A stretch of DNA of 64,000 nt, taken from Paraburkholderia agricolaris. Lineage in GTDB: Bacteria; Pseudomonadota; Gammaproteobacteria; Burkholderiales; Burkholderiaceae. The translations under genes were made by a program, and so were the position numbers. Within the stretch, counting starts at the first letter, position 1. Each line of letters starts with the position of its first letter. Of the stretch, positions 22,957 through 33,159 are shown in pieces. A model generated the notes under the pieces. The model did not search any database. It worked only from the letters and a program-made list of their open reading frames with translations, and was not told where the DNA came from. The stretch covers positions 3,410,001 through 3,474,000 of the forward strand of contig NZ_QPER01000001.1 in the NCBI RefSeq assembly GCF_009455635.1. Reading direction: 5' to 3'.

Positions 22957-24537
22957 ATGAACCTTCGAGCTTTCTTTTCCACGTTTCAGCGCGATCTACT
23001 GGCCGGCACCGTTGTTTTTCTGGTGGCGTTGCCGCTGTGTCTGGGTATCGCGAACGCATCGGGCGTCGAGCCATTTGCCGGGCTTGTGTCGGGCATCGTC
23101 GGCGGTCTGGTGGTGGCCGTGCTGAGCGGTTCGCGCCTGAGCGTCAGTGGGCCGGCGGCGGGCCTCGTCGTGATCGTCGTCGACGGAATCGCGCAACTTG
23201 GCAGCTTCCCGGCATTCCTGCTCGCAGTGCTGCTGTCTGGCGCGATTCAGTTCGGCTTCGGGATGTTGAAGGCCGGCAGATTCGCGGCCTATGTGCCGTC
23301 GCCGGTCATCAAAGGCATGCTTGCGGCGATCGGCGTGCTGCTGATCGTCAAACAATTCCCGCTTGCGCTCGGGCTGTTCAGTTCGAATGCGCCGGCCGGG
23401 TCGCAAGCTGCCGCGCAGATGGCCGGCACCGTAACGACCCCGTTCGGCTCGATATCGCCTGCGGCCTGCGTAATCACGTTGCTGTCGCTAGCGATTCTGG
23501 TGGGCTGGGAAACCCGCGCGCTGCGCCGCTTCAGACTCGTGCGCCTCGTCCCCGCGCCGCTCGCCGTGGTTCTGCTGGGGATCGGCGCCACGCTGCTACT
23601 CGGCCTGCTCGCCCCGTCGTTTGCGCCACCTGCCGAGCATCGCGTCGCGCTGCCGTCGATCGAATCCTTTGGCGCGTTGCGGCTCGCCCTCGAATGGGCC
23701 GACTTCGGGCCGCACTTCGCACAACTCGTCAATCCCGATGTCTGGCGCGTCGCCATCACGCTGGCGATTGTCGCAAGTCTCGAAACGCTGTTGAGCCTCG
23801 AAGCCGTCGAGCAGATCGACCCTGCCCGACGCGCCGCACCGCCGGATCGCGAATTGAAGGCGCAGGGCGTGGGCAATCTGATCGCCGGCGCGATCGGTGG
23901 CTTGCCGATCACCTCGGTTATTGTGCGCAGTTCCGCGAACGTGCACGCGGGCGCCCAGAGCCGGCTCTCCGCAATCATTCATGGCGTGTTGCTGCTGGTC
24001 AGCGTCTTCCTGCTCACCAGCATCATCAACCTGATTCCGCTTGCCTGCCTCGCGGCCATTCTTATCTTTACCGGCGTCAAGCTCGCCAAGCCATCGTTGT
24101 TCGTCGGCATCGCGAGGCAAGGTTTTGCGCCGTTTGCACCGTTCATCGTCACGCTGGTCGGCGTGCTCGCCACCGATCTGCTGATCGGCATCGTGCTCGG
24201 CGTTCTGTGCAGCGTGTTGCTCGCGCTGTATGAGAATCTGCGCAGCCCGATCGTGCTCGCACAGCATGGCGATCACTATCTGCTGTCGTTTCGCAAGGAC
24301 GTGTCGTTTCTCGGCAAGGTGCCGCTCAAGCACTATCTGCAACAGATTCCCGACGGCGCGACCCTGATCGTCGACGCAACGCGCGCCGACTTCGTCGATC
24401 ACGATGTGCGTGAACTGCTGGACACGTTTGTCGCCGATGCGCCGCGCCGCGAGATCGCGGTTGAAGTGCGGCATCAAGCACAGGCACAGGCACGCGCGGC
24501 GCGTGGTTGGTCGATGCGGCGTGCAGCGACAGAGTAG
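22957..24537 (+). CDS. SulP-family inorganic anion transporter (bicarbonate or sulfate)
   Basis: This inner-membrane transporter has 526 residues and 10-14 hydrophobic segments. It begins with an FQRDLLAGTVVFLVALPLCLGIA helix typical of SulP proteins (conserved in blocks) and has VEQIDPARRAAPPDRELKAQG-type cytoplasmic residues and the conserved GLPITSVIVRSSANVHAG segment. The ~90-residue C-terminal tail looks like a shortened, divergent STAS domain (VSFLGKVPLKHYLQQIPDG, then LIVDATRADFVDHDV). Adjacent carbonic anhydrase makes bicarbonate the best guess for substrate, but sulfate or dicarboxylate cannot be excluded. Confidence 0.85.
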   Translation: MNLRAFFSTFQRDLLAGTVVFLVALPLCLGIANASGVEPFAGLVSGIVGGLVVAVLSGSRLSVSGPAAGLVVIVVDGIAQLGSFPAFLLAVLLSGAIQFGFGMLKAGRFAAYVPSPVIKGMLAAIGVLLIVKQFPLALGLFSSNAPAGSQAAAQMAGTVTTPFGSISPAACVITLLSLAILVGWETRALRRFRLVRLVPAPLAVVLLGIGATLLLGLLAPSFAPPAEHRVALPSIESFGALRLALEWADFGPHFAQLVNPDVWRVAITLAIVASLETLLSLEAVEQIDPARRAAPPDRELKAQGVGNLIAGAIGGLPITSVIVRSSANVHAGAQSRLSAIIHGVLLLVSVFLLTSIINLIPLACLAAILIFTGVKLAKPSLFVGIARQGFAPFAPFIVTLVGVLATDLLIGIVLGVLCSVLLALYENLRSPIVLAQHGDHYLLSFRKDVSFLGKVPLKHYLQQIPDGATLIVDATRADFVDHDVRELLDTFVADAPRREIAVEVRHQAQAQARAARGWSMRRAATE

Positions 24538-24570
24538 TCTGAGTCGAGGTAATGCGATTGCAAGCGCCGC

Positions 24571-24610
24571 AAAAAAAGAAACCCCGTGCCGTTCAGGGCA
24601 CGGGGTTTCT
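24571..24610 (-). terminator. Terminator of leuA (works as a bidirectional hairpin)
   Basis: A near-perfect stem GAAACCCCGTGCC / GGCACGGGGTTTC (the right arm is GGGCACGGGGTTTC on the plus strand) has a short loop. On the minus strand it is followed by a T7 run, and on the plus strand by a T-rich stretch, so it can end both leuA and the SulP gene. Confidence 0.88.
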
Positions 24611-24670
24611 TATCGTCTTCTTGTCAATCTGGTTCAGCAAAGCGCGCAGCCAAGGGCACGCCTGCAGCCA

Positions 24671-26218
24671 TCACTCCGAGCGTTGCGGATTCAATTTATC
24701 GACGTTCGAATACAGCTTGTTGAGCGCCGAGATGTAAGCCTTCGCGGAAGCCGCAACGATATCCGGATCGGTGCCCACGCCGTTGACGATCCGCCCGCTC
24801 TTCGACAAGCGCACGGTCACTTCGCCCTGCGCCTGCGTACCGGTCGTGATCGCATTCACCGAATACAGCAGCAGTTCCGACCCGCTGCCCACTTCCGTTT
24901 CAATCGCATTGAGCGTGGCATCCACCGGACCGTTGCCGCGCGCTTCGCCGGTCACTTCCTTGCCTTCGACCGAGAACACGATCTTCGCGTGCGGTTGCTC
25001 GCCGGTTTCCGAATGCTGCGACAGCGACAGGAACTTGTAGTGCTCTTTCTCCTGCGCCTCAGCCGACTCCTCGGTGACGATCGCAATGATGTCTTCGTCG
25101 AAGATTTCCGACTTGCGGTCAGCCAATTCCTTGAAGCGTGCGAACGCGGTGTTCAACTCGCCTTCGCTATCGAGCGCGATACCCAGTTCCTGCAAACGTT
25201 GCTTGAACGCATTGCGGCCCGACAACTTGCCCAGCACGATCTTATTCGCGCTCCAGCCCACATCTTCGGCACGCATGATTTCGTACGTGTCGCGCGCTTT
25301 CAGCACGCCGTCCTGGTGAATGCCGGATGCGTGCGCAAATGCGTTCGCGCCAACCACCGCCTTGTTCGGCTGCACGACGAAACCGGTGATCTGCGACACC
25401 AGCTTCGATGCCGGCACGATCTGCGTCGTGTCGAGACCGACATCGAGGCCGAAGTAATCCTTGCGGGTCTTGACCGCCATCACGATTTCTTCGAGCGACG
25501 TATTGCCCGCGCGCTCGCCAAGCCCGTTGATCGTGCACTCGACCTGACGCGCGCCGCCAATCTGCACGCCGGCCAGCGAGTTCGCCACGGCCATGCCAAG
25601 GTCGTTATGGCAATGCACCGAGAACACGGCCTTATGCGAGTTCGGAATCCGCTCACGCAGCGTCTTCACGAGCTGGCCATACAACTCCGGCACGCCATAG
25701 CCGACCGTGTCCGCGATGTTGATGGTGGTGGCGCCCTCGGCGATCACCGCTTCCAGCACCCGGCACAGGAAATCCATGTCCGAGCGGCTGCCGTCTTCCG
25801 GCGAAAACTCGACGTCGTCTGTGAATTTGCGGGCGAAACGCACCGCCAGCTTCGCCTGTTCGAACACCTGATCCGGTGTCATGCGCAGCTTCTTTTCCAT
25901 ATGCAGCGGCGACGTTGCGATGAACGTGTGGATGCGGAAATGATCGGCCGGTTTGAGTGCGTCGGCAGCGCGTTGAATGTCTTTGTCGTTGGCACGGGCC
26001 AGCGAGCAGATCGTGCTGTCCTTGATCAGGCCCGCGATCGTCTGGATCGAATCGAAGTCGCCGTTCGAGCTGGCCGCGAAGCCCGCTTCGATCACGTCCA
26101 CTTTCATCCGTTCGAGTTGCTTGGCGATACGGATTTTTTCTTCTTTCGTCATCGACGCGCCGGGCGATTGCTCGCCGTCGCGCAACGTGGTGTCGAATAT
26201 GATCAGTTTGTCGGACAT
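24671..26218 (-). CDS. leuA: 2-isopropylmalate synthase
   Basis: This enzyme condenses acetyl-CoA and 2-oxoisovalerate, the first committed step of leucine synthesis (515 residues). The catalytic TIM barrel carries [12 protein letters not shown] near the N-terminus, the metal-binding HCHNDLG, and the NGLGERAGN signature. The C-terminal ~130 residues form the LeuA regulatory domain for leucine feedback. The start ATG at 26218 has AGGAG upstream. The frame remains open upstream to the promoter, giving a possible but unsupported N-terminal extension. Confidence 0.97.
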   Translation of the reverse strand: MSDKLIIFDTTLRDGEQSPGASMTKEEKIRIAKQLERMKVDVIEAGFAASSNGDFDSIQTIAGLIKDSTICSLARANDKDIQRAADALKPADHFRIHTFIATSPLHMEKKLRMTPDQVFEQAKLAVRFARKFTDDVEFSPEDGSRSDMDFLCRVLEAVIAEGATTINIADTVGYGVPELYGQLVKTLRERIPNSHKAVFSVHCHNDLGMAVANSLAGVQIGGARQVECTINGLGERAGNTSLEEIVMAVKTRKDYFGLDVGLDTTQIVPASKLVSQITGFVVQPNKAVVGANAFAHASGIHQDGVLKARDTYEIMRAEDVGWSANKIVLGKLSGRNAFKQRLQELGIALDSEGELNTAFARFKELADRKSEIFDEDIIAIVTEESAEAQEKEHYKFLSLSQHSETGEQPHAKIVFSVEGKEVTGEARGNGPVDATLNAIETEVGSGSELLLYSVNAITTGTQAQGEVTVRLSKSGRIVNGVGTDPDIVAASAKAYISALNKLYSNVDKLNPQRSE

Positions 26219-26441
26219 GTCGGGTCTCCTGGGGAGTCGTTCAATTGCGGGGATCGGATTCTGGAATTTTGGGATTCGCGCCACCGTTGGCGACGCTATA
26301 AACCACAGACGAGGCAGACGGAGGGCAAAAAGCTCGGCGATCAGCGCGGTAGACGCGCCGCACTGGCGCGCCTGGCTGCGCACCGGCTTGTTGAGGCTCG
26401 CGTCGCGGCTCAAATGGGAACGCGAACGCATCTCTCGAACG

Positions 26442-26470
26442 ACTATAGCGGCATTCCCCTCATCGTGCAA
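26442..26470 (-). promoter_or_regulatory. Sigma-70 promoter of leuA with a ~215-nt leader
   Basis: On the minus strand TTGCAC (26470-26465) and TATAGT (26447-26442) are 17 bp apart. The region from here to the leuA ATG is a long untranslated or partly translated leader without a separate gene; it includes a leucine-rich stretch in the leuA frame. No anti-termination hairpin with a U-tract was seen. Confidence 0.65.
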
Positions 26471-26518
26471 TTGGCGTCAGACCTGCCTGCCGCGCGCCGT
26501 GGGACGGGCTCCAAAACG

Positions 26519-26549
26519 AAAAACGGCAGCCTCGCAAGGCTGCCGTTTT
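26519..26549 (-). terminator. Terminator of pssA
   Basis: AAAACGGCAGCC and GGCTGCCGTTTT form a 12-bp stem with a 6-nt loop; the minus-strand side continues into T-rich sequence. It lies 33 bp past the pssA stop and separates it from leuA. Confidence 0.85.
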
Positions 26550-26581
26550 CTTGTGTCGCTTTCATGCACCGGTTGGGCGCT

Positions 26582-27451
26582 TTACCTGTCCCGTGCCACG
26601 GACCGAGCCGGGTTCGCTCTGCCCCGCAGCGCCTGATAACCCCAGAACACATAGCCCGACAGACCGTACAGCACGAACAGGCCAAACAGCATCAGCGGCG
26701 GATCGGACGACACCAGCACGAACGCCACGACCACTAGCAAAATCACGCCGAACGGCACGCGGTGCCGCACGTCGAGCGCCTTGCCACTGTAGAAAGGCGC
26801 GTTCGAGACCATCGTCACACCGGCGTAAATGGTCAGTACGAAGGCAACCCACGGCAGCCACACCAGCTTGAGCGGCACGCGGTTGTCGGTGGCGAGCCAC
26901 ACGAAGCCGGCGATCAGCGCCGCGGCTGCGGGGCTCGGCATACCCTGGAAGAAACGCTTGTCGACCACGCCGATGTTCGTATTGAAGCGCGCCAGACGCA
27001 GCGCCGCCCCCGAGCAGTAAACGAACGCGGCAAGCCAGCCCCAGCGGCCGAGATCCTTCAGAATCCACTCGTACATCACGAGCGCCGGCGCCACGCCGAA
27101 CGACACCATGTCAGAGAGGCTGTCGAACTGCTCGCCGAACGCACTCTGCGTATGGGTCATACGGGCGACGCGGCCGTCCATGCCGTCCAGCACCATTGCC
27201 ACGAAGATCGCGATCGCCGCGATTTCGAAGCGCACGTTCATCGCCTGCACCACAGCGAAGAAGCCGCAGAAGAGCGCAGCGGTGGTGAACGCGTTCGGCA
27301 ACAGATAAATGCCGCGCTTTCTCAGGAACTGCTGACGTTGCGCGCGCCGGCTATCGACTGCCGGCGACTCCGCCACGATCGGCTTGTTACGGCGGAACGG
27401 ACGCGGCAGCGGTCCACTGTTACGGGGTCGACGCGGTTTGAATGCGGCCAT
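26582..27451 (-). CDS. pssA: CDP-diacylglycerol-serine O-phosphatidyltransferase
   Basis: This membrane enzyme makes phosphatidylserine from CDP-diacylglycerol and serine (289 residues). The CDP-alcohol phosphatidyltransferase signature is intact (DGMDGRVAR, then G and two Asp residues in FGEQFDSLSD). Several hydrophobic helices follow, and there is a basic N-terminal ~45-residue tail. It lies 24 bp after psd, whose product uses its product. Confidence 0.96.
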   Translation of the reverse strand: MAAFKPRRPRNSGPLPRPFRRNKPIVAESPAVDSRRAQRQQFLRKRGIYLLPNAFTTAALFCGFFAVVQAMNVRFEIAAIAIFVAMVLDGMDGRVARMTHTQSAFGEQFDSLSDMVSFGVAPALVMYEWILKDLGRWGWLAAFVYCSGAALRLARFNTNIGVVDKRFFQGMPSPAAAALIAGFVWLATDNRVPLKLVWLPWVAFVLTIYAGVTMVSNAPFYSGKALDVRHRVPFGVILLVVVAFVLVSSDPPLMLFGLFVLYGLSGYVFWGYQALRGRANPARSVARDR

Positions 27452-27475
27452 TCGGAAAACCTCCTTGGTGCCGCT

Positions 27476-28114
27476 TTATAGTTCAGCGAGGATCGTGGAC
27501 GACGCGGAAACCTTCTCACCGATCGACACACGCGGACGGCTGCCAACCGGCAGATACACGTCGACGCGCGAGCCAAACCGGATAAATCCATAGCGTTGAC
27601 CACGTGTGAGCGGCTCTCCGGCCCGCACGTAGCAAAGAATCCGCCGTGCAATCAGGCCGGCGATCTGCACCGAGGTCACCGTCTGGCCACCGGCCATCTG
27701 GATCACCACCGCATTGCGCTCGTTTTCGGTCGAAGCCTTATCCACGGCGGCATTCAGGTACGCGCCCGGGAAATATTCGACCTTGGAGATCGCGCCGTCT
27801 ACCGGCGAGCGTTGAGAATGGACGTTGAATACGTTCATGAACACGCTGATTTTCAGCGCTTCACGGTTGGCATACGGGTCATGCGCTGTTTCGACCGCGA
27901 CGATACGGCCGTCTGCCGGGCACAGCACAGCGTTGGCCTGAGTCGGAATCGGGCGCGCCGGATCGCGGAAGAACTGCACCACGAAGGCCAGAAGCAGCCA
28001 GAACAGCCATGCCAAGCCGAACCCCGCGAAGAATTGAACCAGTAATGCTACGACGGCTGCGATGGCGATGAACGGCCAGCCTTCTCGCGCGATGATCGGA
28101 TGAGGGTAATTCAT
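27476..28114 (-). CDS. psd: Phosphatidylserine decarboxylase, short form
   Basis: This pyruvoyl enzyme converts phosphatidylserine to phosphatidylethanolamine (212 residues from the ATG at 28114). It has an N-terminal membrane anchor ([20 protein letters not shown]), [14 protein letters not shown], and the autocatalytic cleavage site FGS ([11 protein letters not shown]) near residue 180, which yields the pyruvoyl small subunit. The short length matches the PSD-A class. It forms an operon with pssA. Confidence 0.96.
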   Translation of the reverse strand: MNYPHPIIAREGWPFIAIAAVVALLVQFFAGFGLAWLFWLLLAFVVQFFRDPARPIPTQANAVLCPADGRIVAVETAHDPYANREALKISVFMNVFNVHSQRSPVDGAISKVEYFPGAYLNAAVDKASTENERNAVVIQMAGGQTVTSVQIAGLIARRILCYVRAGEPLTRGQRYGFIRFGSRVDVYLPVGSRPRVSIGEKVSASSTILAEL

Positions 28115-28150
28115 GGATGGCTTCAGTATTTTTGTAAAACCGTAGGATAG

Positions 28151-28187
28151 CAAAAGCCGCCCAGGGTTCAGCACCCTTGGACGGCTT
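28151..28187 (-). terminator. Terminator between ilvC and psd
   Basis: On the minus strand AAAAGCCGTCC pairs with GGGCGGCTTTT, with an inner CAAGGGT / ACCCTGG pairing around a short loop, giving a long stem flanked by T-rich sequence 60-100 bp after the ilvC stop. Confidence 0.75.
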
Positions 28188-28248
28188 TTTGCATTACCGG
28201 CTGCCGCGACGATGCGCCGCGCCGGTCAGATTCGGCAGAACTGGCTTC

Positions 28249-29400
<1,152 letters not shown>

Positions 29401-29412
29401 TCAGCGCGCGCG

Positions 29413-29904
29413 TCAAACCTTCAGAATGCGCTCGCCGCGGCCGATACCCGAACTGCCCGTACGGACGGTTTCGAGAATCGCGGTCGCGTCGATCCCTTCG
29501 ATGAAGGCATCGAGCTTATCGCTCGCGCCCGTCAATTCGATCGTGTAGGTCTTTTCTGTGACGTCAATGATCCGGCCGCGGAAAATATCCGACATCCGTT
29601 TCATCTCCTCACGTTCCTTGCCGACCGCCCTCACCTTGATCAACATCAGCTCGCGCTCGATGTGGGCGCCCTCGGTAAGGTCGACCACTTTCACCACCTC
29701 GATCAGGCGGTTCAGATGCTTCGTGATCTGTTCGATCACGTCGTCCGAGCCAATGGAAACGATGGTCATGCGCGACAGCGAACGGTCTTCGGTCGGAGCC
29801 ACCGTCAAGGTTTCAATGTTGTAGCCGCGTGCCGAGAAGAGACCGACCACGCGTGACAACGCGCCCGGTTCGTTTTCCAGCAGGACTGAAATGATGTGTC
29901 TCAT
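29413..29904 (-). CDS. ilvH: Acetolactate synthase small (regulatory) subunit
   Basis: This regulatory subunit makes acetohydroxyacid synthase active and valine-sensitive (163 residues). An ACT domain occupies residues ~3-75 (ISVLLENEPGALSRVVGLFSARGYNIETL) and the ALS_ss_C domain follows. A 124-bp gap with a structured element separates it from ilvB. Confidence 0.98.
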   Translation of the reverse strand: MRHIISVLLENEPGALSRVVGLFSARGYNIETLTVAPTEDRSLSRMTIVSIGSDDVIEQITKHLNRLIEVVKVVDLTEGAHIERELMLIKVRAVGKEREEMKRMSDIFRGRIIDVTEKTYTIELTGASDKLDAFIEGIDATAILETVRTGSSGIGRGERILKV

Positions 29905-29981
29905 GTTTCGCTTCTTCCAGATGTTTTGTCGATGTATGCGAGCCGGTTCGCGCCGCTTCGTCCGCTTTCGCCCTTTGTGGA

Positions 29982-30024
29982 GGCGCGCTTGACGAAGCCA
30001 ACGCTGCGTTTAACTCAACGCGCC
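29982..30024 (-). promoter_or_regulatory. Structured RNA element in the ilvB-ilvH gap (possible ilvH-type motif)
   Basis: On the minus strand GGCGCGTTGA pairs with TCAA-G-CGCGCC, a 10-bp stem with one bulged G. It encloses a second hairpin AACG-CAG-CGTT and a short 3' loop. The element starts five bases after the ilvB stop and ends 78 nt before ilvH. It lacks a U-tract, so it is not a plain terminator. A cis-regulatory motif called ilvH has been described in betaproteobacteria; whether this is the same motif needs a covariance search. Confidence 0.5.
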
Positions 30025-30028
30025 GTCG

Positions 30029-31792
30029 TTATAGATCTTCCGATCCCATGAGCATCTCGGTGATGCCCTTGCCGGCCTGAACCATCGGCCAGACGTTTTC
30101 GGTCGGATCGGTCTGGAAATCGAGAAACACCGTGCGATCTTTCAGGCGCAGCGCTTCCTTCAACGCCGGTTCCACATCGGCCGTGCGTTCGATACGCATG
30201 CCGACATGGCCGTACGCTTCGGCGAGCTTCACGAAATCCGGCAGCGCATCCATGTACGAATGCGAATAGCGCTTGCTGTATTCGATCTGCTGCCACTGGC
30301 GCACCATGCCCAGATAGCGGTTGTTCAGCGAAATGATCTTCACCGGAGTCTCGTACTGCTTGCAGGTCGAGAGTTCCTGGATACACATCTGGATCGAGCC
30401 TTCGCCCGTGATACAGAGCACGTCGTCGTCCGGGTGCGCCATCTTCACGCCCATCGCCGCCGGCAGGCCGAAGCCCATCGTGCCGAGGCCACCGGAGTTG
30501 ATCCAGCGGCGCGGCTTGTTGAAGCGATAGAACTGCGCCGCCCACATCTGGTGCTGACCGACGTCGGAACACACGAAGGCATTGCCGTCGGTCAGTTCCC
30601 ACGCCTTTTCCACCACGTACTGCGGCTTGATGATGTCGCTCTTGCGGTCGAACTTCAGGCAGTCTTTGGCGCGCCAGGCTTCGATGTCCTTCCACCAGTC
30701 GGCGAGCGCCGCGGTGTCCGGGCCATGCTCGGCCGTCTGCAACTGCTCGATCAACTCCTTCAACACTTCCTTCACGTCGCCGACGATCGGAATGTCGACC
30801 TTGACGCGCTTGGAGATGGAAGAAGGATCGATGTCGATATGGATGATCTTGCGCGGGCGCGACGCGAAGTGCGCCGGGTCGCCGATCACACGGTCGTCGA
30901 AGCGCGCGCCGATCGCGATCAGCACGTCACAGTGCTGCATCGCCATGTTGGCTTCGTACGTACCGTGCATGCCAAGCATGCCGAGGAATTTCTTGTCGCT
31001 CGCGCGGTAGCCGCCCAGACCCATCAGCGTATTGGTGACGGGATAGCCGAGCAGATCGGCGAACTGGTTCAGCTCACGCGACGCATCCGCGAGGATGATG
31101 CCGCCGCCGGTATAGATATAAGGACGTTTGGCCGACAGCAACAAGGCCACGGCCTTGCGAATCTGGCCGGAGTGACCTTTCGTGACCGGGTTATACGAGC
31201 GCAGCGAAACGCTCTTGAGCGGTTCGTACTGGCACGGCATCTTCGAGACGTCTTTCGGAATGTCGATCAGCACCGGGCCTGGACGGCCGGTACGGGCGAT
31301 GTAGAAAGCCTTCTTGACGGTAGCGGCGAGGTCGCGCACGTCCTTCACGAGGAAGTTGTGCTTCACGCAAGGACGCGTGATGCCGACCGTATCGCACTCC
31401 TGGAACGCATCCTGACCGATCGCAGCAGTCGGCACCTGGCCGCTGATGATCACCATCGGGATCGAATCCATGTAGGCCGTCGCGATGCCGGTCACCGCAT
31501 TGGTGACGCCGGGGCCGGAGGTCACGAGGCACACACCCACTTTCCCGGTGGAACGCGCATAGGCGTCAGCGGCGTGGACTGCGGCTTGTTCGTGGCGCAC
31601 GAGGACGTGCTGGAATTTGTCCTGCTTGTACAGCTCGTCGTAAATGTAGAGTACCGAGCCGCCGGGATAGCCCCAGATAAACTCGACGTCTTCGTCGGCC
31701 AGTGCCTTCATGAGCACGGTGGCGCCGATAGAGTCAGCTTCGGGATGGGGGGTCGTATCCGACGTGGAGAATTCCGCGCTGGGCATATTCAT
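30029..31792 (-). CDS. ilvB: Acetolactate synthase large (catalytic) subunit
   Basis: This thiamine-diphosphate enzyme catalyses the first common step of branched-chain amino acid synthesis (587 residues). The catalytic glutamate is in VLVRHEQAAVHAADAYAR, the FAD-binding middle domain follows, and the ThDP/Mg motif is GEGSIQMCIQELSTC ... NNRYLG. The ATG at 31792 is preceded by AGGTG; the N-terminal ~22 residues are a hydrophilic extension. It is first in the ilvBHC cluster. Confidence 0.97.
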   Translation of the reverse strand: MNMPSAEFSTSDTTPHPEADSIGATVLMKALADEDVEFIWGYPGGSVLYIYDELYKQDKFQHVLVRHEQAAVHAADAYARSTGKVGVCLVTSGPGVTNAVTGIATAYMDSIPMVIISGQVPTAAIGQDAFQECDTVGITRPCVKHNFLVKDVRDLAATVKKAFYIARTGRPGPVLIDIPKDVSKMPCQYEPLKSVSLRSYNPVTKGHSGQIRKAVALLLSAKRPYIYTGGGIILADASRELNQFADLLGYPVTNTLMGLGGYRASDKKFLGMLGMHGTYEANMAMQHCDVLIAIGARFDDRVIGDPAHFASRPRKIIHIDIDPSSISKRVKVDIPIVGDVKEVLKELIEQLQTAEHGPDTAALADWWKDIEAWRAKDCLKFDRKSDIIKPQYVVEKAWELTDGNAFVCSDVGQHQMWAAQFYRFNKPRRWINSGGLGTMGFGLPAAMGVKMAHPDDDVLCITGEGSIQMCIQELSTCKQYETPVKIISLNNRYLGMVRQWQQIEYSKRYSHSYMDALPDFVKLAEAYGHVGMRIERTADVEPALKEALRLKDRTVFLDFQTDPTENVWPMVQAGKGITEMLMGSEDL

Positions 31793-32154
31793 TTATTCAC
31801 CTTTCGAATTTTCGGCAAAAAATTGATCGGGTGCTCTCTGCCGGGCTTGTGGCTCGGGTTCAAGCGGCGCGTCCAGTTGACAGGTGAGCTTCTTGGGCCA
31901 CACCTCAATTGAGACAAGTCACTTATGTTGCGAACCAGCGACGATATCTGCAGATGTCCGCGCGGTCAAGCAAATATTGCCCTGGCGCCCTGCCCCCAAT
32001 CTCACTAACGAATAAAAACGACCGAAATCCTGTTATAGAGATGCAAGGTAGGGCGGGTTTCGCCCCAGCGGAGCGAAAGTTTGTTAGCATCCGCGAGTTT
32101 TACGACATTTTTCGACCGATTACGCGCACGCACGCTGCGCCGACCCCAAAACGG
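31793..32154. other. Divergent intergenic region between ilvB and the sigma-factor gene
   Basis: No gene is seen. It holds the probable ilvB promoter (listed separately), a ~140-nt ilvB leader containing a possible AGGTG/CACCT stem, and the upstream region of the sigma-factor gene, for which I see no convincing promoter pair. Confidence 0.5.
31941..31969 (-). promoter_or_regulatory. Sigma-70 promoter of ilvB
   Basis: On the minus strand TTGACC (31969-31964) and TATCGT (31946-31941) are spaced by 17 bp. This predicts a leader of about 140 nt before the ilvB ATG. Confidence 0.6.
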
Positions 32155-32718
32155 ATGGCATCAGACAAGGAACTCGCCGATTTTCTGGCGGGCGTCGAAA
32201 GGCGGGCATTCAAGCAGACGGTCTACGCCGTGCGGGACGACGACGCCTCGCTCGATATCGTGCAGGACGCGATGATCAAGCTCGCCGAAAAATACGGTGA
32301 CCGTCCACCCGCCGAACTTCCGCTGCTGTTTCAGCGTATTCTCCAGAATGCGATGCACGACTATTTCCGTCGTGCCAAAGTGCGCAATACTTGGGTTAGT
32401 CTATTTTCTTCGCTCGGCAACGCCGACGACGACGAATTCGACCCGCTCGAAACATTCGAGGCGCAACAAGGCTCGGCGGGCGCCGAGAGCAACGAACAGA
32501 AACTCGAACGCGAACAGGTCTTACAGTTAATCGACGACGAGATCCAAAAATTACCGGCACGTCAACGGGAGGCGTTTCTCATGCGTTATTGGGAAGATAT
32601 GGATGTCGCCGAGACTGCCGCCGCGATGGGCTGCTCCGAGGGTAGCGTGAAAACGCACTGCTCGCGGGCCACGCACACGCTGGCGCAAGCGCTCAAGGCT
32701 AAAGGAATCACGCTATGA
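32155..32718 (+). CDS. RNA polymerase sigma factor, ECF-like
   Basis: This 187-residue sigma-70-family protein begins at the ATG at 32155 (MASDKELADFLAGVERRAF). Region 2 is at about residues 12-75 (DDASLDIVQDAMIKLAEKYGD, then RILQNAMHDYFRR) and region 4 is at about 130-180 (LPARQREAFLMRYWEDMDVAETAAAMGCSEGSVKTH, read in parts). An acidic linker lies between them. Its stop overlaps the next ATG (ATGA), tying it to the DUF3619 protein in the position usual for a cognate regulator. Target genes are unknown. Confidence 0.88.
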   Translation: MASDKELADFLAGVERRAFKQTVYAVRDDDASLDIVQDAMIKLAEKYGDRPPAELPLLFQRILQNAMHDYFRRAKVRNTWVSLFSSLGNADDDEFDPLETFEAQQGSAGAESNEQKLEREQVLQLIDDEIQKLPARQREAFLMRYWEDMDVAETAAAMGCSEGSVKTHCSRATHTLAQALKAKGITL

Positions 32719-33143
32719 GCTCCCTGGAAACCAAAGAACTCGAGTTCGCCCGCCAGGTGCGGCGCGCGCTCGACGAAAACGCCGCCAGCATTCCGGCCGC
32801 CACCGTCGACCGGCTCGCCGTGGCGCGCCGCGCCGCACTTGCCCGTAAGAAGCCCGAAACCGTGAGCGCGCCGGTCTTCGTGCCCGCCTTCGCCGGTGCC
32901 GGCATGCCCGCCGGCATGCCGCAAGTCGAGATGCCGCAGCGCCGCCGTTCACCGCTGCGCCGTTTTGCGCTCGCGTGGCCGCTCGTCGCGCTGGTCGTCA
33001 GTCTCGTGGCTATTGCCTACTGGGAAGACCAGCAACGCACGGCCGAACTCGCCGATATCGATGCCGCCATGCTAAGCGACGACCTGCCGCTCAATGCCTA
33101 TCTCGATCACGGTTTCAACGCGTACCTATCACGCGCCCACTGA
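32715..33143 (+). CDS. DUF3619-family protein, single membrane segment
   Basis: This 142-residue protein has an N-terminal ~75 residues that are hydrophilic and helical (LEFARQVRRALDENAASIP), then one membrane helix at about residues 80-101 (LAWPLVALVVSLVAIAYW) and a short C-terminal tail ending LDHGFNAYLSRAH. The ATG overlaps the sigma-factor stop by four bases. Layout and position resemble an anti-sigma factor, but no anti-sigma motif (for example the HXXXCXXC zinc motif) is present. The function is inferred only from context. Confidence 0.75.
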   Translation: MSSLETKELEFARQVRRALDENAASIPAATVDRLAVARRAALARKKPETVSAPVFVPAFAGAGMPAGMPQVEMPQRRRSPLRRFALAWPLVALVVSLVAIAYWEDQQRTAELADIDAAMLSDDLPLNAYLDHGFNAYLSRAH

Positions 33144-33159
33144 GCGGGAGATTCTTCGG

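Noticed and set aside
26440..26685. A possible separate small gene or attenuator terminator upstream of leuA
   Set aside because: The strong hairpin there is the pssA terminator, located upstream of the leuA promoter; no second terminator lies between that promoter and leuA.
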